Assembly (NCBI GenBank): GCA_900768515.1
Contig: CAAGDG010000019.1
Span: 1 to 21,184, forward strand
Direction of reading: 5' to 3'
Source of the DNA: Lentisphaeria bacterium
GTDB lineage: Bacteria; Verrucomicrobiota; Lentisphaeria; Victivallales; Victivallaceae
DNA length: 21,184 bases
Numbering within the stretch: position 1 is the stretch's first letter; each line of letters starts with the position of its first letter. Below are positions 16,572-21,184 of the stretch, piece after piece. Made by a program: the position numbers and the translations under genes. Below the pieces are notes generated by a model, which saw only the letters and a program-made list of their open reading frames with translations, did not search any database and was not told where the DNA came from.

Positions 16572-16671
16572 GGCGATGTTATCCGTGGTAGATGAGAAGA
16601 CGTTTTTTTGCGGATTTCGACTGACGTGTTTCCGTGAGGAGGGGACGCAGTCCGTTCCTCCGACCGGATAT

Positions 16672-16724
16672 GGAGCGGAAACAAGGTGATTTCTTCCGGA
16701 AGGCGGAAGAAACCGCTCCGCTCC
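16672..16724. repeat. Nested hairpin in the antiporter leader
   Basis: The outer arms GGAGCGGA (16672-16679) and TCCGCTCC (16717-16724) pair perfectly. Inside them TTTCTTCCG (16690-16698) and CGGAAGAAA (16704-16712) pair perfectly around a 5-base loop. No T-tract follows on either strand, so it is not a standard terminator. Confidence 0.55.
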
Positions 16725-16780
16725 GGTTCTTTGCGGATGAGATGATAAACGGCAGACGCTGGGTCATGTTGATCCCCCCG

Positions 16781-16805
16781 GGGAACACGTTCTGGAACAG
16801 TTCCC
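16781..16805. promoter_or_regulatory. GAAC/GTTC palindrome cluster, candidate operator of the antiporter gene
   Basis: Alternating half-sites GAAC (16783), GTTC (16789), GAAC (16795) and GTTC (16800) lie inside a GGGAAC...GTTCCC frame. Like half-sites recur at 11-12 bases, about one helical turn. The cluster sits just past the -10 of the minus-strand promoter, a typical repressor position. Confidence 0.45.
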
Positions 16806-16807
16806 TT

Positions 16808-16836
16808 AAAATAGTGCCTTTGTCCGGGAAAATCAA
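16808..16836 (-). promoter_or_regulatory. Candidate promoter of the K+/H+ antiporter gene
   Basis: On the minus strand TTGATT (16836-16831), a 17-base spacer and TATTTT (16813-16808). It predicts initiation near 16801 and a leader of about 230 bases before the ATG at 16571. Confidence 0.5.
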
Positions 16837-17028
16837 GCAGGTTCCGGCGCGGAACCCGGATTTTTGCACTTCCGTTTTTCTGAGTGGCGGTCTGGGCCGG
16901 AAAACATGCTTTTTTGGAAAAAAAAGAGAGACTTTTCTTCATTTCCTGTCAGATTGCGGCGGGCGGGTACGTACTAATAGGCGACAAAAGGAAAAATTTC
17001 CGTTATCATCAGGGAGAGAATACGGATT

Positions 17029-17556
17029 ATGAGAGTTGTGGAAGTTTGTCGCAGATGTCCGGATTTCATGGAGGACGGAGGCGTCTGCCGCTGTCTGAGA
17101 AAGGCTCCGGCGGTCTCCTTCTCCGACAGTCGTGCCGCGGAGTGGATTTCCGTGACCGGATACCGGAGAAAACGAATCCCGACCGGGTGCCGTTTCCGCG
17201 AGGAGATGTTTCAGGAGTGGTGCGCCCGCAATCCGGAGGAGGCGCTTCCGCTCCGGATGATCGAGGCGGTCCGGCGGGATGATCTCGTGCAGGCCGAATC
17301 TCTGATCGCGGAGGGGGTCGATCCTTCGCGCGTCGTTACCGGGGAGGGGCGCAATCTGTTGTTCGACTACATTTACGCGCACTGGAAATTCAATGCCAGG
17401 AGTGCGGAAACCATTCGTTTTCTGCTCCGCAGCGGCGTTTCCCCCTGCGGGAAGGAACGCTCCGGAAAGACGCTCCGGGCGTTGCTGGACGATGTCATCT
17501 GCGCCGATTTCAAGGACGAGGTCGCCGAAGCGCTCGCCGCTGCCGGATGCCGGTGA
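17029..17556 (+). CDS. Cysteine-rich protein with ankyrin-like C-terminal half, unknown function
   Basis: A 175-residue cytoplasmic protein; no signal peptide or membrane helix. The N-terminus carries a compact Cys cluster, C7-x2-C10-x9-C20-x1-C22 (VCRRCPDF...GGVCRCLRK), with one further Cys near residue 54, suggestive of a metal-binding knuckle. From about residue 75 come one or two ankyrin-like helical units: MIEAVRRDDLVQAESLIAEG then VDPSRV...GRNLLFDYIY, and SAETIRFLLRSGVSPCGKER. Ankyrin units usually bind proteins. The SD is distant (GGGAG about 12 bases before the ATG), so expression may be low; the frame otherwise has the local codon style. It is followed by the dehydrogenase promoter, so it is likely monocistronic. 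I do not recognise the family and assign no function. Confidence 0.75.
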   Translation: MRVVEVCRRCPDFMEDGGVCRCLRKAPAVSFSDSRAAEWISVTGYRRKRIPTGCRFREEMFQEWCARNPEEALPLRMIEAVRRDDLVQAESLIAEGVDPSRVVTGEGRNLLFDYIYAHWKFNARSAETIRFLLRSGVSPCGKERSGKTLRALLDDVICADFKDEVAEALAAAGCR

Positions 17557-17585
17557 GAAATACCGGGAAACTTCCGGCTCCGGGG

Positions 17586-17614
17586 TTGAAAAATTCCACC
17601 CCCGGTGCTATAGT
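17586..17614 (+). promoter_or_regulatory. Promoter of the zinc-dependent dehydrogenase gene
   Basis: TTGAAA (17586-17591), a 17-base spacer and TATAGT (17609-17614): the same two hexamers and spacing as the rml promoter. Initiation near 17621 gives a leader of about 74 bases. A GC-rich inverted repeat (CCGGGG near 17580 with CCCCGG ending at 17605) overlaps it and might end the upstream transcript. Confidence 0.78.
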
Positions 17615-17694
17615 GCCCAAAATATTTCCGGTGGCCGGAAAATTGGGAGAGCCGGTCTTCCGGGATGTGAAACGGCAACAGCAAGAGGTGTGCA

Positions 17695-18801
17695 ATGGCT
17701 AAGATGTCGAAGGCGGCAGTGCTGGTCGCGCCGGGCAAGTTCGAAATTCGGGAGTTCCCGATTCCGGAGACCGGCGATGATGAGATGTTGATCAAAGTCG
17801 AGGGGTGCGGCGTCTGTGGTACCGATGGTCATGAGTACAAGCGGGATCCCTTCAATCTCTGCCCGGTGGTTCTCGGGCACGAGGGGTCCGGCGTGATCGT
17901 CAAGCTCGGCAAGAACATCGTCAAGGACTCCGCCGGCGTCCCGGTCAAGGAGGGCGACCGGATCGTGACCTGCGTGATTCCGTGCGGTCACTGCAATGCC
18001 TGCACCAATACGCCGGCCCGGACCAACCTCTGCGAGAACTGCGGCGTTTACGGCCTCTTTCCCGACGACGACATTCACCTCAACGGCTATTATGCCGAAT
18101 ACATGGTGGTGCGGTCGAATTCGACCTTTTTCAACGTGACCGGGCTTTCGCTTGACCAGCGCATGCTGATCGAACCGGCGGCGGTGGCGGTTCACGCGGT
18201 GGAGCGGGCCAAGACCACCGGTCTGCTCCGCTTCAATACCAAGGTTCTGGTGCAGGGGTGCGGTCCGATCGGATTGATGGTGCTCGCGGTGCTGCGGACG
18301 CTCGGCATTGAGGAGATCATCGCGGTAGACGGCAACGACAACCGTCTCGAACTGGCGAAGGAGATGGGCGCGTCCAAAACCTTCAATTTCACGAAGTACC
18401 CGAAGTTTGAAGATATGCTGGCCGAGATCAGGAAGGCGAGCGACGGTCTCGGCGCGGAGTTCGTGTTCCAGTGCACCGGCGTTCCGGCCGCCGCGGCCAA
18501 CGCCTGGAAGATGATCCGGCGCGGCGGCGGGCTCTGCGAGGTCGGATTCTTCCTGCCGAGCGGAACCTGCACCATCGATCCGCACTACGACCTCTGCAAC
18601 AAGGAGGTGACCGCGGTCGGTTCGTGGGTCTACTCGCCGCAGGATTATCCGAATGCGTTCGCGTTCCTGAAGCGCGCCGCCGGAATCGGCCTGCCGATGG
18701 AGAAGCTGGTCACGCATCACATCCCGCTGGAGCGGATCCAGGAGGCGCTGGAAATCAACGTCAATATGAAGGGGATCAAGGTCGCGGTAGTCGTGGAGTA
18801 A
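17695..18801 (+). CDS. Zinc-dependent medium-chain alcohol/polyol dehydrogenase
   Basis: Oxidises an alcohol or polyol with NAD(P)+ in the cytoplasm. The 368 residues have the GroES-like N-domain with catalytic-zinc ligands C41 (GVCGTDGHEY), H62 and E63 (LGHEGSG). A structural-zinc lobe follows with C97, C100, C103 and C113; the last gap is 9 residues rather than the usual 7. The Rossmann domain has GCGPIG (187-192), and D211 at the end of strand 2 (IIAVDGND) favours NAD+ over NADP+. The closing segment is normal. The ATG follows AAGAGGTG, and a strong promoter lies upstream. It is most like sorbitol, threonine or related polyol dehydrogenases; I cannot choose the substrate from sequence alone, and no sugar-utilisation genes adjoin it. 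Confidence 0.92.
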   Translation: MAKMSKAAVLVAPGKFEIREFPIPETGDDEMLIKVEGCGVCGTDGHEYKRDPFNLCPVVLGHEGSGVIVKLGKNIVKDSAGVPVKEGDRIVTCVIPCGHCNACTNTPARTNLCENCGVYGLFPDDDIHLNGYYAEYMVVRSNSTFFNVTGLSLDQRMLIEPAAVAVHAVERAKTTGLLRFNTKVLVQGCGPIGLMVLAVLRTLGIEEIIAVDGNDNRLELAKEMGASKTFNFTKYPKFEDMLAEIRKASDGLGAEFVFQCTGVPAAAANAWKMIRRGGGLCEVGFFLPSGTCTIDPHYDLCNKEVTAVGSWVYSPQDYPNAFAFLKRAAGIGLPMEKLVTHHIPLERIQEALEINVNMKGIKVAVVVE

Positions 18802-18824
18802 TCTCCCGTACATGATCGCGCGGG

Positions 18825-18852
18825 GAAGACCGGTCCGGCAGGGCCGGTCTTC
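18825..18852 (+). terminator. Hairpin between the dehydrogenase and CDF genes (possible terminator)
   Basis: A perfect 9-base stem, GAAGACCGG (18825-18833) with CCGGTCTTC (18844-18852), and a 10-base loop. No T-tract follows, so it may only weaken read-through into the CDF gene 23 bases later, or stabilise the upstream mRNA. Confidence 0.5.
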
Positions 18853-18875
18853 TCCTGTATGGATCGGGAAGGTGG

Positions 18876-20048
18876 ATGATGGTTACGGAATTTCTGTTGC
18901 GGAGGGTGTCCCGGAAAGGAGAACGTCCGGACGACCCGCAGGTCCGGCAGCGCTGCGGCATGGCGGCCGGGGGGATCGGCTGTCTCTGCAATGCGCTGCT
19001 CTTCGGCGTCAAGATGGCGGCCGGACTGCTCTCCGGCAGTATCGCGGTGATGGCGGACGCGGTCAACAACCTCTCGGATGCCGGCTCCTCGGTGGTGGCG
19101 CTGATCGGCTTCAAACTCTCCGCGAAGCCGGCCGACGATGAACACCCCTTCGGGCACGGGCGGATGGAGTATGTCGCCGGGCTGGTGGTCGCGGTGATCA
19201 TCGTTGCGATCGGTCTGAACTTTTTGAAGAGTTCGGCGGAGCGGATCTGGAATCCGGAACCGGTCGAGGTGACGCCGTGGGTGGTTGCGGCGCTGATTGC
19301 GGCGATTCCGGTCAAGCTCTGGATGTTTTTCTTCTACCGCTCGGTCGGGCGGAAAATCCGGTCGACGGTGCTTTCGGCCACGGCTTTTGACAGTCTTTCC
19401 GACATCATGACCACGCTGGTGGTGCTGCTGTCGGTGCTGTTGTCTTTGTTCACCTCGTTTCCGGCAGACGGTTATGCCGGGCTGCTGGTTGCGGCGTTGA
19501 TCATCTGGGGCGGCGTCAAAGTGGTCCGGCAGACGATTGATCCATTGCTGGGCGTCTGTCCCGACCGCGAGCTGGTCGAGGAGCTGGAACGCAAGATGCT
19601 GGAAAATCCTGACATCTGCGGCGTCCATGATCTGATTCTGCACAACTATGGTCCGGGGCGTTATTTTGCGACCGCCCACGCCGAAGTCAATTCCGATTGC
19701 GATCCGGTCCGGATCCACGATTCCCTGGAGAACACCGAGCGCCGGGTGGCCAGGGAGCTGCCGGTTCAGCTCACGCTCCACTGCGATCCCTTCGACCGCA
19801 ACGACGCCGAATACAAGGAGTGGCGTCTGGCGACGGTGAGGACGGCGGAGGAGATCGACGCCCGATTCCGGGTTTACGATTTTCGGATGTTCCGGTCGAA
19901 ACGGGGGCTCCGGCTGCAATTCAATCTGCTGGTGCCGCGGGAGTGTTCGAAGTCGAGCCGGGAGCTGCGTGAAGAGCTGGAGCGTCGGCTGCGCAGCCGG
20001 GATCCGGGAGTCGTCGTCTCCATCCGGATCGAGAATACCTTTGTCTGA
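18876..20048 (+). CDS. Cation diffusion facilitator (CDF) transporter, possibly Mn2+
   Basis: Exports a divalent metal from the cytoplasm by H+ exchange. The 390 residues have six hydrophobic helices (residues about 28-225) and a cytoplasmic metal-sensing domain, plus a second C-terminal domain of about 80 residues (from about 310) beyond the usual CDF. Motifs: MADAVNNLSDAGSS in helix 2, HPFGHGRMEY (90-99) and ATAFDSLSDIMTT in helix 5. Aligning with E. coli YiiP (D45, D49, H153, D157) puts N64, D68, D172 and D176 in the transport site. An Asn-Asp-Asp-Asp set resembles Mn2+ exporters such as MntE rather than zinc CDFs, which have His there; this is inference from hand alignment. Two adjacent ATGs (18876, 18879) can start; GAAGG is better spaced for the second. 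Confidence 0.93.
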   Translation: MMVTEFLLRRVSRKGERPDDPQVRQRCGMAAGGIGCLCNALLFGVKMAAGLLSGSIAVMADAVNNLSDAGSSVVALIGFKLSAKPADDEHPFGHGRMEYVAGLVVAVIIVAIGLNFLKSSAERIWNPEPVEVTPWVVAALIAAIPVKLWMFFFYRSVGRKIRSTVLSATAFDSLSDIMTTLVVLLSVLLSLFTSFPADGYAGLLVAALIIWGGVKVVRQTIDPLLGVCPDRELVEELERKMLENPDICGVHDLILHNYGPGRYFATAHAEVNSDCDPVRIHDSLENTERRVARELPVQLTLHCDPFDRNDAEYKEWRLATVRTAEEIDARFRVYDFRMFRSKRGLRLQFNLLVPRECSKSSRELREELERRLRSRDPGVVVSIRIENTFV

Positions 20049-20069
20049 AGCGGATTTCCTCTTCGACGG

Positions 20070-20116
20070 AAAATCCCCGCCGCGCGCCTTTTTCAGGAGT
20101 TGCGGCGGGGATTTTC
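20070..20116. terminator. Strong bidirectional terminator after the CDF gene
   Basis: A perfect 15-base stem, GAAAATCCCCGCCGC (20070-20084) with GCGGCGGGGATTTTC (20102-20116), has a 17-base loop and A/T runs at both feet, so it can stop transcription from either side. The flanking genes are convergent. Confidence 0.85.
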
Positions 20117-20120
20117 TTCC

Positions 20121-20147
20121 GCCGCCGGCCTTCGAAGAACCGGCGGC
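20121..20147. terminator. Second hairpin before the glycosidase stop (auxiliary terminator)
   Basis: GCCGCCGG (20121-20128) pairs perfectly with CCGGCGGC (20140-20147). It has no T-run of its own, but for minus-strand transcripts it lies just past the stop at 20164 and is backed up by the 15-base stem beyond it. Confidence 0.5.
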
Positions 20148-20163
20148 GCTGCGAATTCCCGCT

Positions 20164-21171
20164 TCAGCGGGTGATGTGGTAGGCCATGACCCCTTCGGGG
20201 AAGAGGTCGGTGGCGGCGGTGAAGGTGTTGCCTTTGACCGCAACATCGCCGAGGACGGCGCCATCCGCGGAGAGCGCCTGAACCTTGAGCGGTTCGCCCT
20301 TCGCAACGTTGAGCGTCACGACCGCTTTGCCGCGACGGACCAGAAGCGGGAGTTTTCCCCAGGAGTCCATCATGGTGTGCGCCTTGTCCAGAAACCGGTT
20401 TTCGCTGCCCGCCGTGTTGGTCATGTGGAGCAGCAGGATGCTGCGGCTCTCCGCAAGCGGTTTCCGGTCGAGGGAGATGGCGGTGACGGAGCAGAAGGTG
20501 TTGACGCCTTTGACGGCGAGCACGCCGCCGGTGGCCAGTTCGCCATCGGGCAGGGAGACGCTTTCGCTGAGCGGGGTGCGGACAATGAAGGTGTTTTTAT
20601 CGCCGTCGAGCAGAATTTCTCCGGTTGCGCTCCGGGCGATTCTCTTCTGCTGCACTTCGTTCAGGAGTTCCGACGCTCCGCCGAGTTTTGAGAGGTCGCC
20701 GCCGTCGCCGACGTTGACGGTTCCGGCCGGGAGCGCTTTTCCGGCGACGTGCGAACCGATCCGGCCGACCAGCCCGAGCAGCTGGAAGTTGACCGGGAAA
20801 GTGGTCGAGGCGCCGAGCTCCTTGTCGTCGGGGTTGACGGCGATGGAGAAACTCTCCCGGGCCGGCTGAACGTCACCGCGCAGGAACATGGCTGCGGCGA
20901 TCCGGTCCGAGAGCTGCATGATCGGGTCGCCGGCCGATTCGAAGGTGCCGCCGAGCGCCGGTTTTTCGATGCGCTTGATGTTGTGCGAATAGCAGAATCG
21001 GAAGATGCCGTCCCAGTCCTGGAGGGCCGCATAGCTTCCGATCAGGGGGCCGCCGGCGGAGCGGTACTGATTCGGATTGCAGTAGTTGAACTCGGTGACC
21101 CAGAAGGGCTTGCCCTCGACTCTGCTGGCCATGAGCGCGCGCGGAAGGGTGGCCATTCCGCTGATCGGGGA
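20164..21171 (-). CDS. Glycoside hydrolase-like protein, C-terminal fragment (clan GH-A style barrel end)
   Basis: About 335 C-terminal residues are visible; the N-terminus is lost at the contig end. The visible part begins SPISGMATLPRAL. An internal Met at 21156 is not a credible start, because what follows is the end of a TIM barrel: KPFWVTEFNYCNPN, where the Glu fits the nucleophile on strand 7 of clan GH-A glycosidases, then QDWDGIFRFCYSHN. After about residue 100 come beta-rich segments (SESVSLPDGELATGGVLAVK, LLLHMTNTAGSE, MAYHITR at the end) like accessory beta-sandwich domains. It probably cleaves a plant or host glycan; the family and substrate are not assignable. The reading frame continues into adapter sequence at 21172, which is not real coding. 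Convergent with the CDF gene. Confidence 0.72.
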   Translation of the reverse strand, partial: SPISGMATLPRALMASRVEGKPFWVTEFNYCNPNQYRSAGGPLIGSYAALQDWDGIFRFCYSHNIKRIEKPALGGTFESAGDPIMQLSDRIAAAMFLRGDVQPARESFSIAVNPDDKELGASTTFPVNFQLLGLVGRIGSHVAGKALPAGTVNVGDGGDLSKLGGASELLNEVQQKRIARSATGEILLDGDKNTFIVRTPLSESVSLPDGELATGGVLAVKGVNTFCSVTAISLDRKPLAESRSILLLHMTNTAGSENRFLDKAHTMMDSWGKLPLLVRRGKAVVTLNVAKGEPLKVQALSADGAVLGDVAVKGNTFTAATDLFPEGVMAYHITR

Positions 21172-21184
21172 AGATCGGAAGAGC
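21172..21184. other. Sequencing adapter remnant (artefact)
   Basis: The terminal 13 bases, AGATCGGAAGAGC, equal the common start of Illumina TruSeq adapters. They are almost certainly untrimmed library sequence at a contig end. Confidence 0.95.

Larger units (their letters stand above)
16572..17028. other. 457-base divergent gap: leader and regulatory region of the antiporter gene
   Basis: No convincing full gene; AT-rich patches and several inverted repeats. On the minus strand a 62-codon frame starts at ATG 16767 (MTQRLPFIISSAK) and stops at 16579, 7 bases before the nhaP start. Its SD is poor (GGGGGGATCAAC) and its product (Arg/Lys/Ser-rich) is unrecognised. Also present are a promoter (16808-16836), a GAAC/GTTC cluster (16781-16805) and a nested hairpin (16672-16724). 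On the plus side, before the gene at 17029, I see only weak -10-like sequence (TAATAG near 16975) and a small GGAAA/TTTCC inverted repeat near 16991-17002. Confidence 0.5.

Noticed and set aside
16781..16805. LexA/SOS box
   Set aside because: Half-sites GAAC/GTTC match, but known Gram-positive boxes need a 4-base spacer; here spacers are 1-2 bases.
16634..17032. 132-codon plus-strand frame in the 457-base gap
   Set aside because: No SD, no recognisable domain, overlaps the start of the gene at 17029 and the inverted repeats; left as part of the non-coding gap.
18717..20306. Long minus-strand open frame (529 codons) opposite the CDF gene
   Set aside because: Low-complexity Arg/His/Gln-rich antisense translation; CDF motifs are on the plus strand.
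21154..21156. ATG at 21156 as the glycosidase start
   Set aside because: The protein following it begins at the end of a TIM barrel; the frame stays open to the contig edge and no SD is present.
1..21184. CRISPR array, rRNA, insertion sequences
   Set aside because: No regularly spaced identical repeats, no rRNA signature and no transposase with flanking inverted repeats were seen on either strand.

Overview
The window is one end of a GC-rich bacterial contig (about 60% G+C by eye). Genes are tightly packed, with 4-base ATGA overlaps, clear Shine-Dalgarno (SD) sequences and sigma70-like promoters. The gene set and protein style (enzymatic MutL, multi-domain secreted polysaccharide deacetylase, secreted glycosidase, a Victivallales-looking integrase) suggest the PVC group, perhaps Lentisphaerota/Victivallaceae. 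That placement is an inference from memory, not from a search. The last 13 bases match the common Illumina adapter start, so the right edge is an assembly artefact, not biology.

Layout, left to right. (1) 1-1287, minus: a tyrosine recombinase running off the left edge with a one-base frameshift near its N-terminus. It starts 111 bases past the 3' end of a tRNA-Arg(ACG) gene (1398-1474), the classic arrangement of an element integrated into a tRNA; the element would extend left of the window. (2) 1592-5128, minus: an overlapping three-gene unit, oppD-type ABC ATPase, membrane-anchored TPR protein, mutL. (3) 5290-6525, plus: a stand-alone beta-ketoacyl-ACP synthase. (4) 6604-8085, minus: a MATE-family exporter. 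(5) 8299-9493, plus: a Ca2+/Na+ antiporter and then a 32-residue very basic protein. (6) 9611-14955, minus: rmlB-rmlA-rmlC-rmlD for dTDP-L-rhamnose, ending in a secreted polysaccharide deacetylase, from a TTGAAA-N17-TATAGT promoter. (7) 15039-16571, minus: an NhaP2/CvrA-type K+/H+ antiporter, preceded by a 457-base gap with structured DNA. (8) 17029-20048, plus: a cysteine-rich ankyrin-like protein, a zinc-dependent dehydrogenase and a cation diffusion facilitator. (9) 20164-21171, minus: the C-terminal part of a glycosidase-like protein.

Most genes are housekeeping or envelope functions. dTDP-rhamnose supply is coupled to an exported deacetylase, which fits synthesis and tailoring of a surface polysaccharide. 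Three separate ion transporters (Ca2+, K+/H+, and a CDF whose site residues look Mn2+-like) lie within about 12 kb. Bidirectional hairpin terminators separate the convergent pairs at about 6.57, 9.53 and 20.09 kb.

I see no CRISPR array, defence island or clearly novel multi-gene system. The most interesting unexplained items are the GAAC/GTTC cluster and leader structures before nhaP, the 32-residue basic protein, the cysteine-rich ankyrin-like protein, and the tRNA-targeted element at the left edge.
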